Source: Mesorhizobium atlanticum (lineage in GTDB: Bacteria > Pseudomonadota > Alphaproteobacteria > Rhizobiales > Rhizobiaceae). From it: a stretch of DNA of 64,000 nucleotides. This document shows, piece by piece, positions 8,374-18,602 of the stretch. Location: the NCBI RefSeq assembly GCF_003289965.1, contig NZ_QMBQ01000004.1, positions 124,001-188,000 of the forward strand, read 5' to 3'. The notes under the pieces were generated by a model. The model had not been told where the DNA came from. It made no database searches and saw only the letters and a list, made by a program, of their open reading frames with translations. Positions within the stretch are counted from its first letter, which is position 1. Each line of letters opens with the position of its first letter. A program made the translations under genes and the position numbers.

Positions 8374-9000
8374 ATGCACCGTGCGGGGGCACATTGGGGG
8401 ATTTCGGCCATGGTGGCGCGAGCGAGGCGGTTCGGCCGCGATCGGCGCGGCGTCGCCGCGATCGAGTTTGCGTTCATCGCGCCGGTGCTGCTCATCATGT
8501 ATTTCATCACGATGGAGGCATCACAGGCCATCGAGACCAGCAAGAAGGTCAGCCGCATCGGCAGCATGGTGGCCGACCTCGTCACGCAGCAGCAGACGGT
8601 CGTGAAGGCAAACCTCGAAGCGATCATGAAGATCGGCAGCACGACGCTTTTGCCCTACAACCGCTCGAATCCGAAGATCATCATCACCGCCATACAGATG
8701 TCGGACGAGGCGTCGCCGACAGTGAAGGTAGTGTGGTCGCGCAAGCTGGTGGGCACCACCTACAGCGTCGACGCGGCCGCGGGCAGCACCACCACGGTGC
8801 CGGCGACGTTGAAGATCCGCAACACTTTCGTAATCCGTGTGGAAAGCGATCTCGGCTATATACCGGTCATCGCCTGGAGCGCGACGGATGAAAAAGCGAA
8901 ATCGTTTGGATTGCTGTCGACCTTCAGCAACATAAACATGAGCGAAACTTATTATCTCAGGCCTCGCCGGAGTCCGACGATCCCTTGCAGCGACTGCTGA
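8374..9000 (+). CDS. TadE/TadG-like pilus assembly protein
   Basis: A 208-residue second pseudopilin-like protein. A basic leader (RARRFGRDRRG) precedes VAAIEFAFIAPVLLIMYFI, again the Gly-x4-Glu-Phe type junction and one transmembrane helix. The rest is periplasmic and begins EASQAIETSKKVSRIGSMVA, typical of the TadE/TadG group. A GGAGGGA motif supports the start at 8374. It ends the pilus region; the next gene is on the other strand, with only three bases between the two stops. Confidence 0.86.
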   Translation: MHRAGAHWGISAMVARARRFGRDRRGVAAIEFAFIAPVLLIMYFITMEASQAIETSKKVSRIGSMVADLVTQQQTVVKANLEAIMKIGSTTLLPYNRSNPKIIITAIQMSDEASPTVKVVWSRKLVGTTYSVDAAAGSTTTVPATLKIRNTFVIRVESDLGYIPVIAWSATDEKAKSFGLLSTFSNINMSETYYLRPRRSPTIPCSDC

Positions 9001-9003
9001 CGG

Positions 9004-9942
9004 TCATTCGCGGCCATCCAATGCCCGCCGTACGATTCCCATCGCCATGGCGTAATCCTTGGACATCGCCGGCACGAAGCCACCGGAATGCGCCCTCTCC
9101 AGCAGGTCGTACACGTCAGGCGTCTGCGATTTGAGATTGGTCAGGAAGACCGTCAGCCGGCGTTTTGCCTCGGGATCGAGATCGCTGCGCACGGCATGCG
9201 GCCCGTAGCGCAACAGGTTGGAGGTCCATAACACCCTAAGCGACGCCCCGGAAATACCGGCAGCCTCCAGCCGCGCGACAGTGCCGCCGGAATGGGTGGA
9301 TTGACCGTCGGCATCGGCCGGCTCCCATCCGAACAGGCCATCCGCATCGCCGCCGCTCAACATCGTCTCGGCCGCCGTGGCAGACGCGGCGCGTGCCAGG
9401 AACGGCGAATCCTGCGCGATCTTGACCCCTGCGGCGGAAAGGGCCGCCAACGGCAGCAGCGCGCCGCCGACATTATCGGCCGGCGCAATAGCGATCCGAT
9501 GCGAAGCCATGGCGGCAAGGTCCTGCAGCCTGCCGTCGCGCGTCACCAGGACGGAGCGGATGCCGACGGCGCCGTCGGCGTCGACCGGCGCCACCAGCGG
9601 TTCGACACAGCCGCAGCGCTCCGAGGCAGTGGCATAGGCAAGCGTCGAATAGACCGCGTATTGCACGCGCCCGCTCGCCTGCGCCTCGATCAGCGCCGCA
9701 TAGTCACGGGCAACGACGAACTCGACCTTCATGCCGAGCGCGTTGGCATAGGCATCCGTCAGGCGCGCAAGCCCGGGGACGGTGTTGCCGCCGCCCGGCT
9801 CGGCAACGATGCCGATGCGGAACGTGCCGATGTCGTCACGCCAGTCGGCGTGTGCCGGCCATGCGGCGGCGCCGGACGCCAGGAGAGCGGCCGCGCACAT
9901 TTTCACGGCCTGATTCGCCGCGGTTTTGCCGCGCCTCGCCAT
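9004..9942 (-). CDS. PhnD-type ABC transporter substrate-binding protein
   Basis: This 312-residue periplasmic binding protein belongs to the phosphate/phosphite/phosphonate (PhnD) family. It has a signal peptide (MCAALLAS-type core, cut near AHA), then [32 protein letters not shown] and [20 protein letters not shown], the usual landmarks of the family. A GGAGC motif supports the ATG at 9942. No permease or ATPase gene lies beside it, so it is an orphan and its ligand cannot be inferred. The open frame runs far upstream antisense to deoB, which is a GC-rich shadow. Confidence 0.82.
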   Translation of the reverse strand: MARRGKTAANQAVKMCAAALLASGAAAWPAHADWRDDIGTFRIGIVAEPGGGNTVPGLARLTDAYANALGMKVEFVVARDYAALIEAQASGRVQYAVYSTLAYATASERCGCVEPLVAPVDADGAVGIRSVLVTRDGRLQDLAAMASHRIAIAPADNVGGALLPLAALSAAGVKIAQDSPFLARAASATAAETMLSGGDADGLFGWEPADADGQSTHSGGTVARLEAAGISGASLRVLWTSNLLRYGPHAVRSDLDPEAKRRLTVFLTNLKSQTPDVYDLLERAHSGGFVPAMSKDYAMAMGIVRRALDGRE

Positions 9943-10065
9943 GCTTGCTTTGCTCCTGTCATAGCCACGCCTCGTCGCAACTATGGCGCGAAGCGGTTGC
10001 GGTTTGGTTTCCGATTTGCCAACGCCGCCGGGGAACCTTATGTCTGGCGACCAGGACTGACAACG

Positions 10066-11313
10066 ATGACACCCATGGCGCGCGCGTTCCTGTTCGTTCT
10101 CGATTCTTTCGGCATCGGCGGAGCGGCCGACGCCGAACGCTATGGTGACGCCGGCGCCGACACGTTCGGACACATCTTCAAGGCTTGCGCCGAAGGCCGC
10201 GCCGATCGGGAAGGTCTGCGCAAAGGACCGCTCGCCGTGCCCAACATGATGTCGCTCGGGCTTGGCCGGGCGGCGCAAGCCGCGACCGGGCTCAGCACCG
10301 GCATCGATGCGCCGCTGGTCGCCTCGGCCTTCCACGGCGCCGCACAGGAGGTGTCGAGCGGCAAGGACACGCCGTCGGGCCATTGGGAGATCGCAGGGCT
10401 GCCCGTGCGCTTCGACTGGGGTTACTTTCCCGATACCGTGCCGGCCTTCCCGCCCGAGCTGACCGAGAAGATCATCCGCGAAGGCAAGGTGCCGGGCATC
10501 CTCGGCAATTGCCATGCGCCGGGAACCGAGATCATCGAACGCTTCGGCGATGAGCATATCCGCACCGGCAAACCGATCTGTTACACCTCGGTGGACTCCG
10601 TGCTGCAGATCGCCGCGCATGAAACGCATTTCGGCCTGGAGAGGCTTTATGAGCTTTGCCTCACGGTGCGCCGGCTCGTCGATCCGCTCAAGATCGGACG
10701 CGTGATCGCGCGGCCTTTCGTGGGCGAGACGCCCGCCACGTTCCAGCGCACCCACAACCGCCGCGACTATGCGGTGCCGCCGCCGGAGGAGACCCTGCTC
10801 GACCGGCTGACGGAGCGCGGCAGCAAGGTCATCGCGGTCGGCAAGATCGGCGACATCTTCGCCCATCGCGGCATCTCGCATGTGCGCAAGGCCGGCGGCA
10901 ACATGGCGATGTTCGACACGGCGCTCGGCGCCATGGACGACGCCGGCGAAGGCGACCTGGTCTTCGCCAATTTCGTCGACTTCGACACCGAGTTCGGCCA
11001 TCGGCGCGACGTCGCCGGCTATGCGGCCGCGCTCGAAGCCTTCGACCGTCGGCTGCCCGAGGCGCTGTCGCGCCTCAGGGCGGGCGACCTTCTCATCCTC
11101 ACAGCCGATCACGGCAACGACCCGACCTGGCGCGGCACCGACCATACGCGCGAGCGCGTTCCGGTGATCGGCATCGGGCCGGGGCTGAAGGGCGGCGACA
11201 TCGGACTCAGGCCGACCTTCGCCGATATCGGCGAGACCGTTGCGGATCACCTTGGCCTGGCAGCCGGCCGCCATGGAACATCCTTCCTCGCAACGATAGG
11301 CGGCCATGCCTGA
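10066..11313 (+). CDS. deoB: Phosphopentomutase
   Basis: DeoB interconverts (deoxy)ribose 1-phosphate and 5-phosphate in nucleoside catabolism. At 415 residues it has normal length. Alkaline-phosphatase-superfamily metal sites are visible: [17 protein letters not shown] near the N terminus, [14 protein letters not shown] in the cap region, and [18 protein letters not shown] near the C terminus. AGGA lies nine bases before the ATG at 10066; the ATG at 10075 (MARAFLF) is an equally familiar N terminus. The stop overlaps the mutM start by eight bases. Confidence 0.96.
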   Translation: MTPMARAFLFVLDSFGIGGAADAERYGDAGADTFGHIFKACAEGRADREGLRKGPLAVPNMMSLGLGRAAQAATGLSTGIDAPLVASAFHGAAQEVSSGKDTPSGHWEIAGLPVRFDWGYFPDTVPAFPPELTEKIIREGKVPGILGNCHAPGTEIIERFGDEHIRTGKPICYTSVDSVLQIAAHETHFGLERLYELCLTVRRLVDPLKIGRVIARPFVGETPATFQRTHNRRDYAVPPPEETLLDRLTERGSKVIAVGKIGDIFAHRGISHVRKAGGNMAMFDTALGAMDDAGEGDLVFANFVDFDTEFGHRRDVAGYAAALEAFDRRLPEALSRLRAGDLLILTADHGNDPTWRGTDHTRERVPVIGIGPGLKGGDIGLRPTFADIGETVADHLGLAAGRHGTSFLATIGGHA

Positions 11314-12196
11314 ACTGCCCGAGGTCGAGACAGTCCGGCGCGGACTGCAGCCGGTCCTGGAAGGGGCGCGGCTCGTCAAGGTCGAAGCGCGCAGGCCCGA
11401 CCTTCGCTTTCCTTTTCCCGAACGCTTTTCGGAGCGGCTCACCGGCAAGACCGTGACGGCGCTTGGCCGGCGCGCCAAATATCTGACGATGCATATCGAA
11501 GATGGTCCGGTGCTGATCTGCCACCTCGGCATGTCGGGGTCATTCCGGGTCGAAACCGCCGGGAGCGGCGACATCCCCGGCACCTTCCATCACGAGCGGT
11601 CGAAAAGCGCGGCGCACGACCATGTCGTGTTCGACGTCGTCTCGGAAAAAGGCGCGCGCTCCCGGGTCATCTTCAACGACCCGCGCCGCTTCGGCTTCAT
11701 GCTGTTTGCCGAAGGCGCGCCGGACGCGCACCCGATGCTCGCCGGACTGGGCGTCGAGCCGACCGGCAACGCGCTCGACGGTCCCTTGCTCGCCTCACTG
11801 CTGAAGGATCGCAGATCGCCGCTCAAGGCGGCATTGCTCGACCAGCGGCTGATCGCCGGGCTCGGCAATATATATGTGGCGGAGGCCCTGTGGCGAGCCG
11901 GGCTCTCGCCGCTGCGCGAAGCCGGCACCATCGCCGGATCGGCCAAGAGGGCGAAAGAACAAAGCGGGCGCCTCGCGGAGGCGATCCGAGCGGTCATCGC
12001 CGACGCGATCGCCGCCGGCGGCTCCTCGCTGCGCGACTATGTCCAGGCCGACGGATCGCTCGGCTATTTCCAGCATTCCTTCGCGGTCTACGATCGCGAG
12101 GGGGAACCGTGCCAGAGGCCGGGCTGCCGCGGCCATGTCGAGCGCATCGTGCAAAGCGGCCGCTCGACCTTCTATTGCCGGACCTGTCAGCGGTAA
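11306..12196 (+). CDS. mutM: Formamidopyrimidine-DNA glycosylase
   Basis: Fpg/MutM removes 8-oxoguanine and other oxidised purines from DNA and nicks the abasic site. The 296-residue protein starts [14 protein letters not shown], giving the catalytic Pro2 and Glu3. The H2TH region ([20 protein letters not shown]) and the C-terminal zinc finger (CQRPGC and FYCRTCQ) are complete. It overlaps deoB by eight bases, so it is probably read from the same transcript, an unusual pairing of nucleoside catabolism with base-excision repair. Confidence 0.97.
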   Translation: MPELPEVETVRRGLQPVLEGARLVKVEARRPDLRFPFPERFSERLTGKTVTALGRRAKYLTMHIEDGPVLICHLGMSGSFRVETAGSGDIPGTFHHERSKSAAHDHVVFDVVSEKGARSRVIFNDPRRFGFMLFAEGAPDAHPMLAGLGVEPTGNALDGPLLASLLKDRRSPLKAALLDQRLIAGLGNIYVAEALWRAGLSPLREAGTIAGSAKRAKEQSGRLAEAIRAVIADAIAAGGSSLRDYVQADGSLGYFQHSFAVYDREGEPCQRPGCRGHVERIVQSGRSTFYCRTCQR

Positions 12197-12243
12197 GCTA
12201 GGAACGGTGTGGATCGTCCCACTGCCGCGGAAGGAAGCGAACC

Positions 12244-13017
12244 ATGACCTATGAAACCATTCTCGTGGAAACACGCGGCAAGGTCGGGCTGATCACGCTG
12301 AACCGGCCCAAGGCGCTCAACGCGCTGAATTCGCAGGTCCTTGCGGAGGTGGTGGCGGCGGCGGGTGCGTTCAACGCCGATGCGGGGATCGGCGCCATGG
12401 TGCTCACCGGCTCGGAAAAGGCGTTCGCCGCCGGCGCCGACATCAAGGAAATGCAGGCGATGTCCTTCGCCGACGCCTACACGCAGGATTTCTTCGTCGG
12501 CTGGGAGGAATTCACGCGCACGCGCAAGCCCATCGTCGCGGCGGTCGCGGGCTATGCGCTCGGCGGCGGCTGCGAGCTGGCCATGATGTGCGACTTCATC
12601 ATCGCCGGCGACAACGCCAAGTTCGGCCAGCCCGAAATCACGCTCGGCGTCATGCCGGGCATGGGCGGCTCGCAGCGGCTGACCCGATTCGTCGGCAAGT
12701 CCAAAGCGATGGACATGTGCCTGACAGGGCGCATGATGGATGCGGCCGAGGCCGAGCGCTGCGGACTGGTTTCGCGGGTGGTCCCGGTCGCCGAACTGCT
12801 CGACGAAGCGCTGAAGGCGGCGGCGAAGATCGCCGAGTTCTCACTGCCGTCGGTCATGATGACCAAGGAAGCCGTCAACCGCGCCTACGAAACGACGCTG
12901 GCCGAGGGGCTGCGCTTCGAGCGCCGTCTGTTCCATTCGCTGTTTGCGCTCGACGACCAGAAAGAAGGCATGGCCGCCTTCGTCGAAAAGCGGAAGCCGA
13001 ACTTCACCAACCGCTAG
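12244..13017 (+). CDS. Enoyl-CoA hydratase
   Basis: A crotonase-family hydratase of 257 residues that adds water to trans-2-enoyl-CoA in beta-oxidation. The oxyanion-hole segments are [12 protein letters not shown] and [14 protein letters not shown]. Both catalytic Glu positions appear, in GGGCELAM and [23 protein letters not shown] near residue 170 and the C-terminal FVEKRKPNF tail are standard for short-chain enoyl-CoA hydratases (FadB1/EchA group). GGAAG precedes the ATG. It follows mutM by 47 bases on the same strand. Confidence 0.94.
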   Translation: MTYETILVETRGKVGLITLNRPKALNALNSQVLAEVVAAAGAFNADAGIGAMVLTGSEKAFAAGADIKEMQAMSFADAYTQDFFVGWEEFTRTRKPIVAAVAGYALGGGCELAMMCDFIIAGDNAKFGQPEITLGVMPGMGGSQRLTRFVGKSKAMDMCLTGRMMDAAEAERCGLVSRVVPVAELLDEALKAAAKIAEFSLPSVMMTKEAVNRAYETTLAEGLRFERRLFHSLFALDDQKEGMAAFVEKRKPNFTNR

Positions 13018-13086
13018 GCGCGTCGGCCAGGTGGCCGCAATTTTGCGGGACACGACATCGAGGCCTAAAAAGACCGCGAAGCGGCG

Positions 13087-13114
13087 TTGACGAGCCGGGA
13101 AAGCTGAACTATAA
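13087..13114 (+). promoter_or_regulatory. Promoter for rpsT
   Basis: TTGACG at 13087-13092, a 16-base spacer and CTATAA at 13109-13114 form a good housekeeping-type promoter 90 bases before the rpsT ATG. Confidence 0.7.
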
Positions 13115-13204
13115 GCCGCACCAACCGAGGCGGCCCGTGGCTGCCCGTTTGTTTTTTGCGCCCCGCGACATCGCTGGCGTTTACCAGATCAGAAGAGAGG
13201 CATC

Positions 13205-13471
13205 ATGGCCAATACTTCCTCGGCCAAAAAGGCTACGCGCAAGATCGCCCGCCGCGCTGCGGTGAACAAGAACCGCCGCTCGCGCGTCCGCACCTATGTC
13301 CGCAAGGTCGAAGAGGCGCTGGCCGCCGGCGACAAGGCCGCCGCGGTGGAAGCCTTCAAGGCGGCGGAACCGGAGTTGATGCGCGCCGCCACCAAGGGCG
13401 TCGTCCACAAGAACACGGCTTCCCGCAAGGTTTCGCGGCTGGCCCAGCGGGTCAAGACGCTGTCGGCCTGA
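13205..13471 (+). CDS. rpsT: 30S ribosomal protein S20
   Basis: S20 binds 16S rRNA in the small subunit. The 88-residue protein begins [20 protein letters not shown] and is very basic, with the conserved [17 protein letters not shown] helix and the C-terminal [20 protein letters not shown]. The start has AGAGAGG upstream. It has its own promoter and terminator and is followed by the dnaA region, an order common in Rhizobiales. Confidence 0.98.
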   Translation: MANTSSAKKATRKIARRAAVNKNRRSRVRTYVRKVEEALAAGDKAAAVEAFKAAEPELMRAATKGVVHKNTASRKVSRLAQRVKTLSA

Positions 13472-13500
13472 CCGACTCCTCTTTCACTCCGTCGATACTG

Positions 13501-13527
13501 AACCCGGCCGTACAGGCCGGGTTTTTT
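13501..13527 (+). terminator. Rho-independent terminator after rpsT
   Basis: A nine-base stem AACCCGGCC / GGCCGGGTT runs into TTTTTT, 30 bases after the rpsT stop. It is a textbook intrinsic terminator and insulates dnaA from rpsT transcription. Confidence 0.93.
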
Positions 13528-14309
13528 CGTTTGCCGGCAAGTACTTAAAAAGTTTGCTCGCAAGCTGCACTTATGAGGCGATTCCAATCCCGGTAATGTT
13601 TTGCCGGCATATACAGCGCCGCTTATATCTGCGCGCCTCCGACGCGGCACCTGCCCAAATTCCCCTGTCAGAAATTCTGTATTTTTTTCAAAGGCTTACA
13701 GGCGGTCATCCACAGCTTGTTCAACGCGCGGTCGGGCGGCGGGGGAGAAGTAGCTGTCAAGAGAATTATTTCAGAATATTTCGTTTCGGGCGGCCTTTTT
13801 CATATTCGCCGGAAAAGGGTTTGAATCACAATGGCTTTGTCAAAACGTGCCGTTGCGGCACCCGAATTCAAGCCCCTTGCGGTAACCAGATTCGTTAAAA
13901 AACCGTTAGATGTGGCCTTGCCCTATCCACAGCGATTTCGGTAATGTCCATCCATCGAAGGGACGGGCTCTAGCCCCTGACCCAGCCTGAATCGGCCAGC
14001 ACAAAATGGCAGAATTCATGACGTGGAGCAATTCCGCGCGTGGCTTGGTTTGTCTCTTCGGTGCGGTAGGGGACTGGCGTAATTGTACATTGGCGGTCGA
14101 TGTCTCGCCGGCGTTTTCGCCGGAGGGTGGCGTATTGCCTTGTCTTTGTCGAAGCCGGCGTGCGGAGCCGGCGGCTGGTCCCTTGCGCGAGTTGCGATGA
14201 CCGTTTGCCGGCGGCGGCAGCGGCAGCGCAGCGAATGAGGTCGCCGGACCAAGGATGCAGGAGGCGCATCCCCGGCGGAAAAGGGTACGAAAGACAAGGA
14301 ACTTTGATC
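13528..14309. other. Long AT-richer region upstream of dnaA
   Basis: About 780 bases without a convincing gene. It is visibly more AT-rich than the surroundings. It holds two one-mismatch DnaA boxes (TCATCCACA at 13706-13714 and CTATCCACA at 13923-13931), a CtrA-like TTAA-N7-TTAG at 13895-13909 and GANTC methylation sites at 13580, 13823, 13889 and 13989. This fits a complex dnaA promoter or an origin-like region. The Rhizobiales oriC is usually placed near hemE rather than here, so I do not call it an origin. Confidence 0.55.
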
Positions 14310-15857
14310 ATGCAAGGCGGCATCGAGAGGGAGATAGCGGGCGAGCTCCCATTTTCGGCAACTTTTGTTGGGGGGGACGACGTGGCGGCATCCAGCGACG
14401 CGGAACAGAAGTTCGAGCGGGTCAAGACCCAGCTGAAGGCGCGTCTCGGGGCCGAGGTCTATTCGAGCTGGTTTGGTCGCATGAAGGTCGCCGAGGCCTC
14501 CCGCGGCATTGTCCGCATCTCGGTGCCGACCGCCTTCCTGCGGTCATGGATCAACGGCCACTATCTCGAGCTTATCGCGGAGCTGTGGCGGCATGAGGAT
14601 CCCGACGTCCTCAAGATCGAGATTGTCGTGCGCACCGCGACGCGCCAGGGGCGCAACCATGTCGAGCCGGAAATCGTGCCGGCCCGCAAGATGACCAGAC
14701 AGACGCACACCGCGCTCGCCAACGGCACCGCGAGCGCCGGACGCGTGGAACAACGGGCGCCGGCGCCCCGCCAGGGCGCGTCCGCGGAACCGGAGTTCCG
14801 CCACAATGTCCTGGGCTCACCGCTCGACCCGCGCTACACGTTCGCGTCTTTCATCGAGGGGCCGTCCAACAGGGTGGCCTTCGCGGCGGCGAGAGCCGTG
14901 GCGGAATCGCAGTCGAGCGCGGTGCGTTTCAATCCGCTTTTCCTGCATGCCACCGTTGGGCTCGGCAAGACGCACCTCTTGCAGGCGATCGCGGCGGAAT
15001 CGCTGCGGCACAATCCGAAGTCGCGCGTCGTTTATCTGACGGCGGAGTATTTCATGTGGCGCTTCGCCACCGCGATCCGCGACAACAACGCGCTGACGCT
15101 AAAGGAGCAGCTGCGCGACATCGACCTGCTGATCATCGACGACATGCAGTTCCTGCAAGGCAAGTCGATCCAGCACGAATTCTGCCACCTCATCAACATG
15201 CTGCTCGACAGCGCCAAGCAGGTGGTGGTGGCGGCCGACCGGCCGCCGTCGGAACTGGAATCGCTGGAGCCGCGCGTCCGTTCTCGCCTCAATGGCGGCG
15301 TGGCGCTGGAGATGTCGGCTCCCGATTTCGCCATGCGGCTCGGCATGCTGAAGCTGCGCCGCGCCACCGCCAAGACCGATGACACCTCGCTCGACATCTC
15401 GGACGAGATCCTGGAGCATGTCGCCCGCACCGTCACCGGCAGCGGGCGCGAGCTTGAAGGCGCCTTCAACCAGCTTCTGTTTCGCCAGTCCTTCGAGCCG
15501 CAGATCACGATCGACCGCATCGACGAGATTCTCGGCCACATCTACCGCTCGGGCGAGCCGAAGCGGGTGCGCATCGAGGACATCCAGCGCATCGTGGCGC
15601 GCCACTACAACGTGTCGAAGACGGAGCTTCTGTCCAACCGGCGCACGCGCACCATCGTCAAGCCGCGGCAGGTGGCGATGTATTTGTCGAAAGTGATGAC
15701 GCCGCGCTCGCTGCCGGAGATCGGGCGGCGTTTCGGCGGCCGCGACCATACGACCGTGCTCCATGCCGTGCGCAAGATCGAAGACCTTTCAGGCGCCGAC
15801 AACACGCTGGCGCAGGAGCTCGAACTGCTCAGAAGGCTGATCAACGACCAGGCCTGA
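14310..15857 (+). CDS. dnaA: Chromosomal replication initiator DnaA
   Basis: DnaA binds DnaA boxes and melts the origin. From the ATG at 14310, with AAGGA nine bases before, it has 515 residues; the frame is open upstream but has no better start. Domain I contains [20 protein letters not shown]. The AAA+ domain has Walker A VGLGKTH, Walker [11 protein letters not shown] and the arginine-rich sensor II region. Domain IV has the signature [18 protein letters not shown]. The domain II linker (about residues 125-170) is Ala/Gln rich and variable. dnaN follows after 199 bases. Confidence 0.97.
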   Translation: MQGGIEREIAGELPFSATFVGGDDVAASSDAEQKFERVKTQLKARLGAEVYSSWFGRMKVAEASRGIVRISVPTAFLRSWINGHYLELIAELWRHEDPDVLKIEIVVRTATRQGRNHVEPEIVPARKMTRQTHTALANGTASAGRVEQRAPAPRQGASAEPEFRHNVLGSPLDPRYTFASFIEGPSNRVAFAAARAVAESQSSAVRFNPLFLHATVGLGKTHLLQAIAAESLRHNPKSRVVYLTAEYFMWRFATAIRDNNALTLKEQLRDIDLLIIDDMQFLQGKSIQHEFCHLINMLLDSAKQVVVAADRPPSELESLEPRVRSRLNGGVALEMSAPDFAMRLGMLKLRRATAKTDDTSLDISDEILEHVARTVTGSGRELEGAFNQLLFRQSFEPQITIDRIDEILGHIYRSGEPKRVRIEDIQRIVARHYNVSKTELLSNRRTRTIVKPRQVAMYLSKVMTPRSLPEIGRRFGGRDHTTVLHAVRKIEDLSGADNTLAQELELLRRLINDQA

Positions 15858-15872
15858 GGCTATGCAAAAATG

Positions 15873-15894
15873 GCCGGCGACCCGCATCGCCGGC
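15873..15894 (+). terminator. Weak hairpin between dnaA and dnaN
   Basis: GCCGGCGA / TCGCCGGC forms an eight-base stem with a six-base loop 15 bases after the dnaA stop, followed by only TTTATC. It may partly terminate dnaA transcription. Confidence 0.45.
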
Positions 15895-16056
15895 TTTATC
15901 CCCAGAAAGCCCGCGCAACCGGCCGTAACCGGTGCCGCGGGCTTGCGTTCGCAGGCTTTTTACTGTCAGCTTACAGAGATTCTGGAAGCCTTTCAGGGCT
16001 TTCGCGGGATGCCGCCTGCGGTGATCCGTTCATTCATTGAAGAGAGCCTGTTCGTC

Positions 16057-17175
16057 ATGCGTGTTATCCTGGAACGGTCAAATCTCCTGAAGTCCCTCAA
16101 CCACGTCCACCGTGTGGTCGAGCGGCGCAACACCATACCGATCCTCTCCAACGTGCTGCTCAGCGCCGAGGGCGCGAGCCTTGAGATGAAGGCGACCGAC
16201 CTCGACCTCGAGGTGACGGAGGCGACGCCCGCCAAGGTCGAGCGTGGCGGCGCGACGACGGTGCCGGCGCATCTGCTCTACGACATCGTGCGCAAGCTTT
16301 CCGATGGCGCAGAGGTGATGCTGAAGACGGACGAGGACGGCAACGCGATGACCGTCACCTCGGGCCGTTCGAGCTTCCGCCTGCAGTGCCTGCCGCAATC
16401 CGACTTCCCGGAGCTTTCGGCCGGCTCGTTCTCGCATATCTTCCGGCTGGAATCGGCGGCGCTGAAGGGGCTGATCGACAAGACCCAGTTCGCCATCTCG
16501 ACGGAGGAAACGCGCTACTATCTCAACGGTATCTACCTGCACACCGTTGAAGTCGGCGGCAAGCTGAAGCTGCGCTCGGTCGCCACCGACGGGCACCGCC
16601 TGGCGCGCGCCGAGATCGACGCGCCGGCCGGTTCGGAAGGCATGCCGGGCATCATCATTCCGCGCAAGACGGTGAGCGAACTGCAGAAGCTGGTCGACGA
16701 CCCCGATGTCGCGGTGACGACGGAACTGTCGGACACCAAGATCCGCTTCACCATCGGCAGTGTCGTTTTGACCTCGAAGCTGATCGACGGCACCTTCCCC
16801 GACTATCAGCGCGTCATCCCGACCGGCAACGACAAGAAGCTGATCATCGACCGCCAGAGCTTCGCCGCCGCGGTCGACCGCGTTTCGACCATTTCCTCCG
16901 AACGCGGCCGGGCCGTGAAGCTGTCGATCAATGACGGCCAGCTCACGCTCGCGGTCAACAATCCGGATTCGGGCAGCGCCACCGAGGAACTGGCGGCCGA
17001 CTATTCGTCGGACCCGATCGAGATCGGCTTCAACGCCAAATACCTGCTCGACGTCGCGGCCCAGCTCACCGGTTCGGAGGCCAAGTTCATGCTGGCCGAT
17101 GCCGGCTCGCCGACGCTGATCCACGACATGGCCGACGAGACGGCGCTCTACGTGCTGATGCCGATGCGGGTCTAG
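16057..17175 (+). CDS. dnaN: DNA polymerase III beta sliding clamp
   Basis: The clamp encircles DNA and tethers the replicative polymerase. At 372 residues it has normal length, with three clamp repeats. MRVILERSNLLKSLNHVHRV opens domain 1; RYYLNGIYLH and ATDGHRLARAEID mark domain 2; the C-terminal YVLMPMRV is the end of the partner-binding groove. The ATG at 16057 was chosen because it gives the canonical N terminus; the open frame is 65 codons longer upstream. It lies between dnaA and recF. Confidence 0.97.
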   Translation: MRVILERSNLLKSLNHVHRVVERRNTIPILSNVLLSAEGASLEMKATDLDLEVTEATPAKVERGGATTVPAHLLYDIVRKLSDGAEVMLKTDEDGNAMTVTSGRSSFRLQCLPQSDFPELSAGSFSHIFRLESAALKGLIDKTQFAISTEETRYYLNGIYLHTVEVGGKLKLRSVATDGHRLARAEIDAPAGSEGMPGIIIPRKTVSELQKLVDDPDVAVTTELSDTKIRFTIGSVVLTSKLIDGTFPDYQRVIPTGNDKKLIIDRQSFAAAVDRVSTISSERGRAVKLSINDGQLTLAVNNPDSGSATEELAADYSSDPIEIGFNAKYLLDVAAQLTGSEAKFMLADAGSPTLIHDMADETALYVLMPMRV

Positions 17176-17188
17176 GTCTCTTGTCGCC

Positions 17189-17289
17189 GCAATTCCGGAC
17201 GGAAAACCGCTGTGCACTTTTCCTGGAATTGCGCTTTTGTCTGTCGCAATTCCGGGCGGAAAACCGCAGTGCACTTTTCCTGGAATTGC
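17189..17289. repeat. Two tandem palindromic repeats between dnaN and recF
   Basis: Copies at 17189-17232 and 17246-17289 are 44 bases each. They start GCAATTCC and end GGAATTGC, with a conserved GGAAAACCGC core, and differ at three positions. Related copies lie at 53707-53749 and, inverted, at 34142-34187. They look like rhizobial REP-type palindromes and fill almost the whole dnaN-recF gap. Confidence 0.8.
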
Positions 17290-17312
17290 TCTAGCGGACC
17301 TGATGTGTCGTC

Positions 17313-18473
17313 GTGACCGCGGATGCGAAACAGCTTCGGCAGCAAAGCTATATAAGTAAGTTAACGCTTACGAATTTCCGCAACTATGCGGCGCTTTCCC
17401 TCGACTTTGCGCCTGGCGCGGTGGTGCTGTCGGGCGACAATGGCGCCGGCAAGACCAATCTCCTGGAAGCGATCTCGTTCCTGACGCCTGGCCGGGGCCT
17501 GCGCCGCGCGCCTTATGCGGATGTTGCGCGGGAAGGCGGCGTTGGCGGCTTCGCCTTGCATGCGCGCATCGACGGGCCGGAGGGCCAGGTCGAGATCGGC
17601 ACCGGCATTTCCGGCGGCGACGCCGCCGGCGAAGGCGGCCGGAAGGTGCGGATCAACGGCGCGCCGGCGCGATCGGCCGAGGACATGCTGGAATGGCTCA
17701 GGGTCGTCTGGCTGACGCCGGCGATGGATGGGCTGTTTCCCGGTCCGGCGGCGGACCGCCGCCGCTTCCTCGACCGGCTGGTGCTGGCGATCGACCCTGG
17801 CCACGGTCAGCGCGCGCTCGACTATGAGAAGGCAATGCGCGGCCGTAACCGCTTGCTTACGGAAGGCTCGCGGGACGGCGCCTGGTTCGACGCGATCGAG
17901 ACGCAGATGGCCGAAACCGGCGTGGCGATAGCCGCGGCGCGGTCCGAACTGGTGCGGCTGCTTACCGCCATGATCGACAGATTGCCCGGCAGCGGGCCGT
18001 TTCCGCAGGCCGATATCAGCCTTGCCGGGGACCTGGAGGGCGCGCTCGGCGATGCACCGGCGGTCGACGTCGAGGAGCGGTATCGTGCCGCTCTTGCCAA
18101 TGGTCGTGAGCGCGACCGCGCCGCCGGTCGCACGCTGGACGGCCCGCACCGCTCCGACCTGCTGGTGCGGCACCGGCCTAAGTCGATGCCGGCGGAACTG
18201 TGCTCGACCGGCGAGCAGAAGGCGCTGCTGGTCGGTATCGTGCTGTCGCATGCCAGGCTGACCGGCGAGATGTCGGGCCTGACGCCGATCCTGTTGCTGG
18301 ACGAGATTGCCGCGCATCTCGACGCCGGCCGGCGCGCGGCGCTGTTCTCGATCCTTGAGGAGCTCAACTGCCAGGCCTTCATGACGGGCACGGATGCCGC
18401 CTTGTTCTCAAGCCTTGCCGGCCGGGCGCAATTCCTCACGGTCGATCACGGCAGCGTCGAGCCGACCGGCTAG
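17313..18473 (+). CDS. recF: DNA replication and repair protein RecF
   Basis: RecF is an SMC-like ATPase that loads RecA at gaps through RecOR. The 386-residue protein starts at GTG 17313, the only usable start between the repeats and the conserved ISKLTLTNFRNYAAL. Walker A is LSGDNGAGKTNLLEAI, the signature region lies near STGEQKALLVGIVLSHA, and Walker B is PILLLDEIAAHLD. It completes the dnaA-dnaN-recF set. Confidence 0.96.
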   Translation: MTADAKQLRQQSYISKLTLTNFRNYAALSLDFAPGAVVLSGDNGAGKTNLLEAISFLTPGRGLRRAPYADVAREGGVGGFALHARIDGPEGQVEIGTGISGGDAAGEGGRKVRINGAPARSAEDMLEWLRVVWLTPAMDGLFPGPAADRRRFLDRLVLAIDPGHGQRALDYEKAMRGRNRLLTEGSRDGAWFDAIETQMAETGVAIAAARSELVRLLTAMIDRLPGSGPFPQADISLAGDLEGALGDAPAVDVEERYRAALANGRERDRAAGRTLDGPHRSDLLVRHRPKSMPAELCSTGEQKALLVGIVLSHARLTGEMSGLTPILLLDEIAAHLDAGRRAALFSILEELNCQAFMTGTDAALFSSLAGRAQFLTVDHGSVEPTG

Positions 18474-18498
18474 CCGGTGAAGCTATTTCGGCACTGGG

Positions 18499-18563
18499 CC
18501 ACAAGGCCTTGCCTTGCGTCATGCCAAACCCCTCGTGTGTGGACCACAAGGCATTGCCTTGCG
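18499..18563 (+). repeat. Short direct repeat upstream of the MoeB-like gene
   Basis: A 20-base unit CCACAAGGC-TTGCCTTGCG occurs at 18499-18518 and 18544-18563 with one mismatch, 25 bases apart. Function unknown. Confidence 0.6.
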
Positions 18564-18602
18564 CTTACTGACAAGGCTCTGCGCCAGAGATAAGGTCCGG
18601 CC

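Noticed and set aside
9943..11583. Upstream extension of the PhnD-like frame, antisense to deoB
   Set aside because: The signal peptide and ribosome site fix the start at 9942, and deoB and mutM occupy the other strand.
13528..14309. Chromosome origin oriC
   Set aside because: The DnaA boxes are few and imperfect, and rhizobial origins are usually placed by hemE; recorded only as a regulatory or origin-like region.
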